This document shows positions 34,589-42,439 of a DNA stretch of 64,000 nt, piece by piece. The stretch is taken from assembly GCF_023238625.1 (NCBI RefSeq), contig NZ_CP096670.1, positions 3,981,001 to 4,045,000 of the forward strand. Reading direction: 5' to 3'. This DNA comes from Agarivorans sp. TSD2052 (lineage in GTDB: Bacteria; Pseudomonadota; Gammaproteobacteria; Enterobacterales; Celerinatantimonadaceae). The position numbers were made by a program, and so were the translations under genes. Positions within the stretch are counted from its first letter, which is position 1; the number at the start of each line of letters is the position of its first letter. The notes beneath the pieces were generated by a model. It was given only the letters and a program-made list of their open reading frames with translations. It was not told where the DNA came from and searched no databases.

Positions 34589-34758
34589 TTTTTAGGGCCT
34601 TTAATTAACCATAAAATCACACCCAGCATTGGCAATAAACAAATCAAAAATACCCATAAGTATTTGCGCCCGACTTCTGCACTGCTGTTTAATATTTTAA
34701 CAATGGCATAAACATCACTGACGATGATCGCAAGTGCCAATAACAATGACAAAGACAT
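34585..34758 (-). CDS. Small PLD-N-like membrane protein, two helices
   Basis: A 57-residue protein with helices LLLALAIIVSDVYAIVKIL and LWVFLICLLPMLGVILWLI, separated by a short polar hinge (NSSAEVGRKY). This helix-polar-helix arrangement is that of the phospholipase D N-terminal (PLDc_N) membrane domain. AGGAG precedes the ATG at good spacing. It is convergent with the TM2 gene, overlapping by four bases. Function unknown. Confidence 0.7.
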   Translation of the reverse strand: MSLSLLLALAIIVSDVYAIVKILNSSAEVGRKYLWVFLICLLPMLGVILWLIKGPKN

Positions 34759-34788
34759 TGTTTCTCCTAAATGTACCGAATAATAGGC

Positions 34789-35109
34789 TTATTCTAAATC
34801 AATTTGACGACGTAGTTTTAACAAAATTTCATGGCGAGCTTTAGCATGTTCATTTTCAACCTGTCGACTCAATTGTTGAGTGGCCATGTCTATTTCAAAA
34901 TACAGCCAACTGCGCACGAACACGCCGTAGCGTGTATCCAAGCCAAAGGCAATCAAGCGGGTGTAGTTTTGCTCAGGCGGATCTTGATAAAGTTGCTTAC
35001 GTGATTCTATCAGTACCTCACCAAGCTCTTGCTCAGAAATGGAACTGGCAAACGCCATTGAACTCGCCAACCACGCCATCAATACACTAATAAGCAAACA
35101 TTGTTTCAT
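34789..35109 (-). CDS. Secreted hypothetical protein
   Basis: A 106-residue protein with a signal peptide (MKQCLLISVLMAWLASSMAFAS). The mature part (SISEQELGEVLIESRKQLYQD...) is charged and helical with the segment GLDTRYGVFVRSWLYFEID. The ATG at 35109 has AGGAG seven bases before it, so the six-residue extension is rejected. It starts 10 bases after the sulfite exporter-like gene and is likely in the same operon. Function unknown. Confidence 0.65.
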   Translation of the reverse strand: MKQCLLISVLMAWLASSMAFASSISEQELGEVLIESRKQLYQDPPEQNYTRLIAFGLDTRYGVFVRSWLYFEIDMATQQLSRQVENEHAKARHEILLKLRRQIDLE

Positions 35110-35119
35110 CACAAATCTC

Positions 35120-35905
35120 CTATTCACAGAGTAACTTAATCGCCATCACCAATAACAATAAGGCAAAGGCCTGTTTCAATCTCTTTGCTGGTAGACGATA
35201 AGCTAAGCGGCTGCCTAATCGAGCAAATATTGAACTGGTTAACACAATACCAAGCCAAGCAGGCATATAGACATAACCGATACTCCAAGCGGGTAGCTCA
35301 GCGGATCCCCAACCATTATAGATATAGGCAGCAGTGCCAAATATAGCGATGGGTAAACTACACACCGCCGATACGGCAACGGCTTTAGGCAGTGACACAC
35401 CAAACCAACTAAGAACCGGAAAAGTAATCGTTCCTCCGCCAATGCCAAACATACTAGAAATGGTGCCAACAGCAGTACCAATCATGCCTATTCCCCACGT
35501 GTTCGGCAGCTTGCGCTGGGCTTTAGGGATCCGGCCAAAAGCCATGTAAAGTGACATAACTAATAAGAAGCAGCCGAAATACCAAGTTAAATGTTCCGCA
35601 TGCAATTGCGTGGCAATCCAAGCGCCTAGTATAGATCCAAACGCAATACCTAAGCCTAAACGATAGACAATAGACCAATCGATGGAGCCTCGACAATAAT
35701 GCGCATAACTGGCGCTACTCGCGGTAACAATAATCGACGCTAATGACGTACCAATAGCAAGATGGATGGCAGATTCGCTGGCAAAACCCATGGCACCAAA
35801 ACTACCGATTAATACCGGAACAATGACTAAACCACCACCAATGCCAAACAAGCCAGACATTAAACCAGCAACCGCGCCAATCATTAAAAAACTAACAAAG
35901 GTCAC
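35120..35905 (-). CDS. TauE/SafE-family (TSUP) anion exporter
   Basis: A 261-residue membrane protein of about eight helices. The two repeats carry GLMSGLFGIGGGLVIVPVL near the N-terminus and TISSMFGIGGGTITFPVLSWFG in the second half, the signature of TSUP transporters of sulfite, sulfonates or other sulfur anions. The start is a GTG at 35905 without a clear ribosome binding site. A small membrane-anchored ORF lies 20 bases upstream. The substrate is not decided by context. Confidence 0.85.
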   Translation of the reverse strand: MTFVSFLMIGAVAGLMSGLFGIGGGLVIVPVLIGSFGAMGFASESAIHLAIGTSLASIIVTASSASYAHYCRGSIDWSIVYRLGLGIAFGSILGAWIATQLHAEHLTWYFGCFLLVMSLYMAFGRIPKAQRKLPNTWGIGMIGTAVGTISSMFGIGGGTITFPVLSWFGVSLPKAVAVSAVCSLPIAIFGTAAYIYNGWGSAELPAWSIGYVYMPAWLGIVLTSSIFARLGSRLAYRLPAKRLKQAFALLLLVMAIKLLCE

Positions 35906-35925
35906 AACAGACTACAGCTCAACGA

Positions 35926-36108
35926 TTATTTTGAATGATCAGTCTGCGTTAAGTACTGTTTTTTGGCAAGGCTTTCGCTTACATCAGAAAATGAGTGATA
36001 TGACATATAAGGAAGAAAATGGGGCTCACCAATGCTTTTCAGCTTAAGGGTGACAACGGCAATCAGTACCAAGATAAGTACAATGCCTATTTGAGTCGGT
36101 GACTTCAT
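35926..36108 (-). CDS. Small single-helix membrane protein
   Basis: A 60-residue ORF with one N-terminal hydrophobic helix (IGIVLILVLIAVVTLKL) and a polar tail. AGAGAG lies about ten bases before the ATG. It sits 20 bases upstream of the TSUP gene on the same strand. The family is unknown; evidence for coding is composition, ribosome binding site and spacing. Confidence 0.45.
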   Translation of the reverse strand: MKSPTQIGIVLILVLIAVVTLKLKSIGEPHFLPYMSYHSFSDVSESLAKKQYLTQTDHSK

Positions 36109-36209
36109 AGTGACAAGCTCTCTGTTACGGCAATAATATGAACTTCATCCGTAAAGAGTTCTGAGGCACACTATACCAAAAAAGTGGTATAAATCGAGGA
36201 TAAACGGAA

Positions 36210-36244
36210 TAAATAACACGCATTGGGTGAATACGTGTTATTTA
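36210..36244 (-). terminator. Probable terminator of hemE
   Basis: Stem of 11 base pairs (TAAATAACACG, 36210-36220, with CGTGTTATTTA, 36234-36244) around a 13-base loop, 31 bases after the hemE stop. A/T-rich outer stem provides the U tract. Confidence 0.6.
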
Positions 36245-36275
36245 AATTTTAAATAGCTGAGTAATTTAAGTGTCT

Positions 36276-37340
36276 CTACTTATGGTAAGGAGCACTCAAT
36301 TCATGGACAGCATCGATAAACGCACCCGCATGATCAGGGTTAACATCGGGATGAATACCATGGCCTAGGTTAAATACATGCCCATTACCTTGGCCAAACC
36401 CGGCCAAAATAGTGCCAACTTCTTCTCTGATTCTTTCTATCGGTGCGTACAGCATAGAAGGATCCATATTGCCCTGCAAAGCCACTTTATCGCCAACCCT
36501 TTTTTTCGCGTCAGCAATATTAATGGTCCAGTCTAAGCCCACCGCATCACAACCGGTGGCAGCAATTTGTTCTAACCACTGCCCGCCATTCTTCGTGAAG
36601 AGGGTCACTGGTACTGTTTGACCATTTACTTTGCGGGTTAAACCATCAACAATTTTGTGCATATAACGCAGCGAAAACTCGTTGTAATCACGCGGAGACA
36701 ACACCCCACCCCAGGTATCAAATATCATCACTGACTGAGCACCAGCAGCGATTTGCGCATTCAAGTATAAGATGACCGAATCGGCCAACTTATCCAATAG
36801 TAAATGCAAGGTTTTCGGCTCTGCGAATGCCATTTTCTTCACTGCACTAAAAGACTTAGTGGTACCACCCTCAACCATATAAGTTGCTAAAGTCCAGGGA
36901 CTACCAGAGAATCCAATCAGTGGTACGTCACCTTTTAGCTCTCTTTTAATGGTGCGAACCGCATTCATCACATAGCCCAGCTCCTGCTCAGGATCGGGGA
37001 TAGGCAAGGCTTTCACTTGCGCTAAACAACTGAGAGGACGCTCAAATTTAGGACCTTCACCAGTAGAAAAATACAAGCCTAGTCCCATCGCATCGGGGAT
37101 GGTTAAAATATCCGAAAACAGAATGGCTGCGTCTAAATTAAAGCGGCGCAAGGGCTGTAAAGTCACTTCACAAGCTAAGTCAGCATCTCGGCACACAGAC
37201 ATGAAATCGCCAGCATCGGCACGCACTGCACGATACTCAGGTAAATACCGTCCTGCTTGACGCATCATCCATACAGGTGTTGCATCAACAGGTTGCTTTA
37301 ATAGTGCTCGTAAATAGCGATCGTTTTTCAGTTCCGACAT
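36276..37340 (-). CDS. hemE: Uroporphyrinogen decarboxylase
   Basis: Converts uroporphyrinogen III to coproporphyrinogen III in heme biosynthesis. The 354-residue length is that of E. coli HemE. Motifs include [17 protein letters not shown] near the N-terminus (catalytic Arg residues), [14 protein letters not shown] with the essential Asp, [17 protein letters not shown], and [19 protein letters not shown] near the end. GGAAAGGTA precedes the ATG. It lies 107 bases after nudC on the same strand, matching the nudC-hemE order of E. coli. Confidence 0.97.
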   Translation of the reverse strand: MSELKNDRYLRALLKQPVDATPVWMMRQAGRYLPEYRAVRADAGDFMSVCRDADLACEVTLQPLRRFNLDAAILFSDILTIPDAMGLGLYFSTGEGPKFERPLSCLAQVKALPIPDPEQELGYVMNAVRTIKRELKGDVPLIGFSGSPWTLATYMVEGGTTKSFSAVKKMAFAEPKTLHLLLDKLADSVILYLNAQIAAGAQSVMIFDTWGGVLSPRDYNEFSLRYMHKIVDGLTRKVNGQTVPVTLFTKNGGQWLEQIAATGCDAVGLDWTINIADAKKRVGDKVALQGNMDPSMLYAPIERIREEVGTILAGFGQGNGHVFNLGHGIHPDVNPDHAGAFIDAVHELSAPYHK

Positions 37341-37447
37341 TACCTTTCCGATTCCTCAAATAATTAGCTAGTGCATTGTAACTAGCTACTTAAACAACTC
37401 AAGCCTTATAAGCCAGCCAATCACGTTTAATCACACTGTTGTAAGCT

Positions 37448-38239
37448 TTATTCCGTTTGCTGGCTAAGCCAGTGATTAATCATATCTCGAGCAATCGTGC
37501 CAGGAGGTGGTAAGTGAGGTAAAACAGAGGCATCAAACCATTGAGCGTCAGCTAACTCCCGACGATCAATATTTATCTCTCCCTCGGCATAGTCTGCAAA
37601 ATATGCTGCCATCAACGAGTGAGGGAATGCCCAAGGTTGGCTTTTCCAATATTGCACGTTTTTAACTTTTAGACCGGTTTCTTCTCGCGTTTCTCGGTGA
37701 ACGGTTTGTTCGAGCGTTTCCCCTGCTTCAACAAAGCCAGCAATCGCTGTATAAATGGGCATATCTTGTTTTTGATGACGACGATGATTAGCCAACAACA
37801 CTTTATTTCCGTCAGTAATTAATACGATAATACTGGGTGAGATCCTTGGGTAGGCTCTAAAACCACAATGGTCACATTGCATCGCCAGCTCCCAATCGAC
37901 TCGCACTAAGGCGTTACCGCAACGACCGCAAAATTTATGGGTTTGTAGAAATAAGGCAAATTGCTGGGCTTTTCCGACTAAATTGAAAAGCGCCGCATTA
38001 AGTAAGGACATGGTGGTGCGTAATTCAAGCCACTCTCCCATGCCCATATCGACAACTTCAGGCAACTCGAGCCGCAGGCAGGCTTCGCCTTTATAACTAG
38101 CAAATCGTTCAGCCGCGCTAAAATCAAGCATCGGTACGGGTAGATCGTCTATGTCGCCATAAGGGATCCGCTCTCCTTGGGGAATCACTAGTACTTGATT
38201 ACCACAGGTAAAAAACCACCAGCCAAATTGTTTGGTCAC
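37448..38239 (-). CDS. nudC: NAD-capped RNA hydrolase / NADH pyrophosphatase
   Basis: Removes NAD caps from RNA and hydrolyses NADH. The 263-residue length matches E. coli NudC (257). A zinc ribbon (CGRCGNAL...CDHCGFRAYP, about residues 105-130) precedes the Nudix domain. The Nudix box is complete: GFVEAGETLEQTVHRETREETGL. SQPWAFPHSLM after the box is the NudC marker associated with the NADH preference. It is upstream of hemE on the same strand and divergent from rsd. Confidence 0.95.
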   Translation of the reverse strand: MTKQFGWWFFTCGNQVLVIPQGERIPYGDIDDLPVPMLDFSAAERFASYKGEACLRLELPEVVDMGMGEWLELRTTMSLLNAALFNLVGKAQQFALFLQTHKFCGRCGNALVRVDWELAMQCDHCGFRAYPRISPSIIVLITDGNKVLLANHRRHQKQDMPIYTAIAGFVEAGETLEQTVHRETREETGLKVKNVQYWKSQPWAFPHSLMAAYFADYAEGEINIDRRELADAQWFDASVLPHLPPPGTIARDMINHWLSQQTE

Positions 38240-38426
38240 ACCACATCCTTTCTTTGCTACAAAGCTTGCTCAATTGATGAATAATGACCAAGCTTAAGCG
38301 ACAGTACAAGCTTTTCACTATCAACAAATGTTTACCTAGCCCCCACTTAAACTAAATATCGGTTGACGAAAGCCCATATTTTATTTAGTTATAGAGGAAG
38401 CTTTAGTGATTTAGGAGCAAGAGCCA

Positions 38427-38906
38427 ATGTTAAGCAAATTAGAGAAAGCTCAAGCTAAATGGGGTGGCGCTAGCCAAGTCATAGACGCTTGGTTACTCGC
38501 AAGAAAACAACTACTTATTGGCTACTGCGAGATGGCGGGCTTACCCCCTTACGATAGCGCCGAACGATCTTTACCGCCACTGGCTGAAATTACTCAATTT
38601 TGCCAAAAATTAGTCGATTACGCCTCTACCGGACACTTCGAAATTTACGAGCAAATTGTCAGCGAATGCGCCAGTGATGGTGATACCCTGCCCGGTGAAA
38701 AGCTATTACCGCAAATTACTGCCACCACTGACACGGCTTTAGCATTTAACGATAAATACGCCGAAGTGAGTGAAGATTTAGAACTAGCCAGTTTTGATCG
38801 GGACTTGTCTCAGTTGGGCCAAGAAATGGAAGAGCGCTTTGCCATTGAGGATGAATTACTTGATCACTTGTATCAGCATAGCCAGCAAAGTGCAGCGGCC
38901 GAATAA
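38427..38906 (+). CDS. rsd: Regulator of sigma D (anti-sigma-70)
   Basis: A 159-residue helical protein of the Rsd/AlgQ family, which binds sigma-70 region 4 in stationary phase. The start MLSKLEKAQAKWGGASQVIDAWLLARKQLL, the YCEMAGLPPY motif and LPPLAEITQFCQKLVDYASTGHFEIYEQIV are family hallmarks. AGGAG lies nine bases before the ATG. Divergence from nudC is the classical E. coli arrangement. Confidence 0.93.
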   Translation: MLSKLEKAQAKWGGASQVIDAWLLARKQLLIGYCEMAGLPPYDSAERSLPPLAEITQFCQKLVDYASTGHFEIYEQIVSECASDGDTLPGEKLLPQITATTDTALAFNDKYAEVSEDLELASFDRDLSQLGQEMEERFAIEDELLDHLYQHSQQSAAAE

Positions 38907-38976
38907 GCTATTTCCCTAATCACTATGTTTGATTAGAAGGTTGTTGGTGAATGATAGAAGCTAAACGACAAACAAA

Positions 38977-39006
38977 AACGCAGCGCCAAAGCGCTGCGTT
39001 TTTTTA
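38977..39006. terminator. Terminator between rsd and fkpA
   Basis: AACGCAGCGC-caaa-GCGCTGCGTT followed by seven T on the plus strand, and by an A/T-rich run on the minus strand. Convergent genes. Confidence 0.9.
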
Positions 39007-39025
39007 TTCACTAGAAAGCGATTAA

Positions 39026-39793
39026 CTAGCTAGCGGGTTGCTCAGCAACTGGTGCGTCTGCTTTTTCAATTTCAATCAATTCAACTTCAAATACTAAGAT
39101 AGAATTTGGTGGGATACTGCCCGCACCATTTTCACCATAGCCCAATTCTGATGGGATAAAGAACTTGTATTTAGCGCCTTTAGACATTAACTGTACGCCT
39201 TCCGTCCAACCTGGAATTACTCGGTTTAGAGGGAATGTAGCAGGTTCGCCACGATCGTATGAGCTATCAAAAGTCGTACCGTCTGTTAGGGTGCCTTTGT
39301 AATGAACTGTTACAGTATCTTCAGCACTTGGCATGTCGCCTTCAGCCGCTGTTAGCACTTCATATTGAAGGCCTGACTCTGTCACCATAACGCCTTCACG
39401 AGCGGCATTATCAGCTAAGTATTTGTCGCTTTCTGCTTTAGCAGCTGCGGCATCTTCAGTAGTTTTCTTCTCTACTAGAGTCGCTAACTTTTCATCTAAA
39501 GCTTTAAGGGCAGCTTGAATCTCATCTTCAGACATAGCCACGTCACCGGTTAAACCATCTTGCATACCTTTAAGAACTAATGCGTTATCTAATTCAAGGC
39601 CCAATTCTTTTTGCTGCTCTAGGGTTGTCGCAATATAGCGAGAAACCGAAGCACCAATGGCGTAAGCTTGCTGTTGATCTACATTTTCTAGGGCAACTTG
39701 AGCTGCCGCTGGAGCTTCAGCTTTTTCTTCCTGACAGCCAGTTACGGCAATAATCGAGGCGGCTAAAACCGACACGGCAAAAAACTTCTTCAT
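39026..39793 (-). CDS. fkpA: FKBP-type peptidyl-prolyl isomerase, lipoprotein form
   Basis: A 255-residue chaperone of the cell envelope. The N-terminus carries a lipobox (IIAVTGC, Cys-20), unlike E. coli FkpA, which is soluble. An N-terminal helical dimerisation domain (AYAIGASVSRYIATTLEQQ...) is followed by the FKBP domain: VTVHYKGTLTDGTTFDSSYDRGEPATFPLNRVIPGWTEGVQLM and the LGYGENGAGSIPPNSILVFEVELIEI end with the key Tyr, Asp and Phe positions present. It folds outer membrane or secreted proteins. It is divergent from the WD40 gene and slyX, matching fkpA-slyX synteny. Confidence 0.9.
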   Translation of the reverse strand: MKKFFAVSVLAASIIAVTGCQEEKAEAPAAAQVALENVDQQQAYAIGASVSRYIATTLEQQKELGLELDNALVLKGMQDGLTGDVAMSEDEIQAALKALDEKLATLVEKKTTEDAAAAKAESDKYLADNAAREGVMVTESGLQYEVLTAAEGDMPSAEDTVTVHYKGTLTDGTTFDSSYDRGEPATFPLNRVIPGWTEGVQLMSKGAKYKFFIPSELGYGENGAGSIPPNSILVFEVELIEIEKADAPVAEQPAS

Positions 39794-39939
39794 TCATTTA
39801 TCTCCAATTAGAGTCGCATTAATCTGTGGCCTAGTGTGCAGAACACTATGAATAATTAAACACTTAGCCAACAAAGCCCTTATACTAACCCTATTAGTCA
39901 ACACAACCTAGTGACAGTTCCGTAAAAAAACGTAAAAAA

Positions 39940-40917
39940 ATGACATTGTTTAAATTATTAGTAATTTTTAGCTTTTCTATTTTAGTTACGGCTTGTAGCG
40001 ACGACTCAACGCCGAGCGTTAGTTGGCAACAAGCCACTGACGGCGCTTACGCAGCCACCTTGTCGACAGACGGAAGTCTAAGTTTGGTGTCATCAGTCCA
40101 TCATGGCTTAAGCCTGTGGGATGTAAAACAACAACGTCAGTTGTTCCAATGGGATCATCAAAACCAAGCCAATAACCAAGTTTTTTTAGTCAAAATTGCT
40201 GAGGGTAACCGTTACGCAATTAGTGCTAGCCGCGATGACTTTGTAGTCTGGGATATCAGCAATGGACAGGCTTTGGGCTATTGGACACTTGGCGAATCAA
40301 GCATTCGCGACATTGCATTATCAGAGAATGGGCAACAAGTCTTAATTGGCCTAAGTGAAGGCAAGGTTATTCATCTAGATTTGATGAGCGGGCGACGTTT
40401 AGAGTTTCTAGGCCATACCGAAAAAGTGAATGCCGTGGCACTGTCGGCCAACGGCCGCTACGCCTTAACTGGCGGCAACGATTACCAAGCACTATTTTGG
40501 GATACCCAAAGCGCTCAAGTGATTTTGCGTTTTCCTCATCAAGGACGAGTCACCATGGTGGCTCTTGAATCAAACGGCCAATACGCATTTACCGCAGACA
40601 CGGGGAAGTTAGCACGCATTTGGGCTATCCCAAGTGGTGAGCAAGTCAGCCAGCTAAAGCTTACCGCTCGGCAGAATATCTTCACCTATGTTAACTTTGC
40701 AAAACAAGGAGAATGGCTAATTACCGGATCTGCGGCGCGTAAACTCAGTCTATGGCATGTTAAAACAGGCCAAGCGCTACAGCATTGGTTAGTGACTCCC
40801 AAGCAAAAAACTCGGCCTAAAAGCGCGGTTGTGTATGCTGGAGCAATGCTTGATAATGACCAGCTAGTGAGCGCCAGCTCTAGCGGTTTAATTGAAGTAT
40901 GGAACATAAAAAATTAG
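39940..40917 (+). CDS. WD40-repeat lipoprotein
   Basis: A 325-residue lipoprotein: signal peptide with lipobox LVTAC (Cys-19), then a beta-propeller. Repeats ending in an SLWDV, VVWDI, IHLDL, LFWDT, RIWAI, LWHV and EVWNI tryptophan or leucine motif are visible about every 40 residues, giving about seven blades. Probably a periplasmic or outer-leaflet scaffold; partner unknown. The next gene (slyX) starts four bases after its stop and is translationally coupled. The gene is absent from the E. coli locus between fkpA and slyX. Confidence 0.8.
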   Translation: MTLFKLLVIFSFSILVTACSDDSTPSVSWQQATDGAYAATLSTDGSLSLVSSVHHGLSLWDVKQQRQLFQWDHQNQANNQVFLVKIAEGNRYAISASRDDFVVWDISNGQALGYWTLGESSIRDIALSENGQQVLIGLSEGKVIHLDLMSGRRLEFLGHTEKVNAVALSANGRYALTGGNDYQALFWDTQSAQVILRFPHQGRVTMVALESNGQYAFTADTGKLARIWAIPSGEQVSQLKLTARQNIFTYVNFAKQGEWLITGSAARKLSLWHVKTGQALQHWLVTPKQKTRPKSAVVYAGAMLDNDQLVSASSSGLIEVWNIKN

Positions 40918-40921
40918 CAGT

Positions 40922-41143
40922 ATGAATGATCAAGACCTAGCAAGCGTAATTGAACGCCTCGAAACCAAACTAGCCTTTCAAGAAGATACCATTGAGCAGC
41001 TAAACTTGGCTTTACAAAATCAACAAAATCAATTGGAAACCTTGCAACACCAATTCAAGCTAATTCGTCACAAACTCTTTGAAGGTGATGGCAGCGCTGC
41101 CGTAGCCCCACAAGAACAAGAAACGCCTCCTCCTCATTACTAA
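40922..41143 (+). CDS. slyX: SlyX homologue
   Basis: A 73-residue coiled-coil protein. The start IERLETKLAFQEDTIEQLNLAL, then LQHQFKLIRHKL and a proline-rich end PPPHY, match the SlyX family. Function is unknown; the gene is typically next to fkpA or slyD. It overlaps no neighbour and lies directly downstream of the WD40 lipoprotein. Confidence 0.92.
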   Translation: MNDQDLASVIERLETKLAFQEDTIEQLNLALQNQQNQLETLQHQFKLIRHKLFEGDGSAAVAPQEQETPPPHY

Positions 41144-41164
41144 CCCTTAGGTTTGAATTTAAGC

Positions 41165-41662
41165 ATGTCTTTTCAATTTCGTTTAGCGCTAGAAAGTGAC
41201 CTCCCCTGTATTGTTGACATCTACAATTCGATCATTGACTCGCGGCAAGTGACTGCCGACACCGAACCGCAAACGGTGACATCGCGCTTAACCTGGTTTA
41301 GACAACACCAAAATCCTCAACGCCCTTTATATGTAATAGAACAGCACGGAGAAACCATTGCTTGGTTGAGTTTTAGCGATTTTTACGGGCGCCCGGCATA
41401 CCAGCACAGTGCTGAAATCAGCCTATACATAGCCGAAAACCAACGAGGAAAAGGTTTAGGTAAACGCTTATTGGTGGCCGCCGAGCCCATGGCTAAAGCA
41501 CTAGGTATAGAAATATTACTGGCTTTCATTTTTAGCCATAACACCCCCAGCTTGGGGTTATTCGACAAACTCGATTACAGCGTTTGGGGACAACTACCTA
41601 ACGTAGCGAGAATGGACCAACAAGACTACAGCTTAACGATACTGGGTAAATCTCTCACTTAA
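41165..41662 (+). CDS. GNAT acetyltransferase (phosphinothricin/methionine-sulfoximine type)
   Basis: About 165 residues. The start FRLALESDLPCIVDIYNSII, an acetyl-CoA-binding segment IAENQRGKGLGKRLL (R/QxxGxG/A pattern), and IEILLAFIFSHNTPSLGLFDKLDYSVWGQLPNVA are those of the Pat/MddA subgroup of GNAT enzymes, which acetylate small amino-acid analogues. A TTG at 41153 is an alternative start. It lies close downstream of slyX and upstream of a second GNAT gene. Confidence 0.82.
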   Translation: MSFQFRLALESDLPCIVDIYNSIIDSRQVTADTEPQTVTSRLTWFRQHQNPQRPLYVIEQHGETIAWLSFSDFYGRPAYQHSAEISLYIAENQRGKGLGKRLLVAAEPMAKALGIEILLAFIFSHNTPSLGLFDKLDYSVWGQLPNVARMDQQDYSLTILGKSLT

Positions 41663-41696
41663 GCTCAGATGAGCGAACCTGAAGACAATAAGCATT

Positions 41697-42140
41697 ATGA
41701 CCATTACTTACCACCACGGTTCGATAGCTGAACTGCTTGCTGTTGATGCCGCTATTCCAGAATTTGAGCGCCACAATACCGAGCAAGTGCTAAGCTCTCG
41801 GTTGACCGGTAAAAAGACGCTAATACTGATCGCTCGCGACAATAATCAGCCAATTGCCTACAAGCTTGGTTACCCACTTAACGCTCAAGCATTTTATAGT
41901 TGGTTAGGAGGCGTTGTCCCTGCCTACAGAAAACAAGGCATAGCGTCTGCTTTACGAGAGCAGCAAGAACAATGGGCGCTAACGGAGGGTTACCAGCAAA
42001 TCAGTGTTAAGTCTATGAACCGTTATCCAGCAATGTTGCGCTTACTGATAGCCAGCGGCTACCAAATAGTGGGCTATGAAAACAACGGTAACAGTAACAA
42101 CAGCAAAATTTGCTTTAGTAAATCGCTTAAGCAAAGCTAA
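41697..42140 (+). CDS. GNAT acetyltransferase, unknown substrate
   Basis: A 147-residue enzyme with the core YSWLGGVVPAYRKQGIASALREQQEQWALTEGYQQI, in which RKQGIAS is the acetyl-CoA pyrophosphate-binding loop, and a following MNRYPAMLRLLIASGYQIVGY segment typical of small GNATs. Not related closely to the upstream GNAT. It ends one base before the convergent yheV stop. Confidence 0.82.
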   Translation: MTITYHHGSIAELLAVDAAIPEFERHNTEQVLSSRLTGKKTLILIARDNNQPIAYKLGYPLNAQAFYSWLGGVVPAYRKQGIASALREQQEQWALTEGYQQISVKSMNRYPAMLRLLIASGYQIVGYENNGNSNNSKICFSKSLKQS

Positions 42141-42338
42141 CTACGGTTTAAATAAACCAATAATATCTTGCTCTGCCGAAGGCTCTTGTTGCTTAGGTCG
42201 CTCGGCATGATAGTCACAACTCACGCATTCGATATGCTCACTTTCTTGTTGAGCATGTTGCTCAACGATTAAGCGGATAGAATCTTGCTCTCCACACTCG
42301 GGGCATACAGCACCCGCGATAAAACGATGTCTTGCCAT
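42141..42338 (-). CDS. yheV: YheV-type zinc-ribbon protein
   Basis: A 65-residue protein of the DUF2387 family. RFIAGAVCPECGEQDS and HIECVSCDYH form a four-Cys zinc ribbon, and IIGLFKP at the end equals the VIGIFHP end of E. coli YheV. Function unknown. It is divergent from yheS as in E. coli, where kefBG intervenes; kefB and kefG are missing here. Confidence 0.9.
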   Translation of the reverse strand: MARHRFIAGAVCPECGEQDSIRLIVEQHAQQESEHIECVSCDYHAERPKQQEPSAEQDIIGLFKP

Positions 42339-42439
42339 AGTTAACTCTACTTTGAATAGCCATGTTGCTATGCGACTTAGGCCGCATCGGGTATCATAGC
42401 GGCATTATTGCACACTTTTAGCAGCACATAGCAACAACC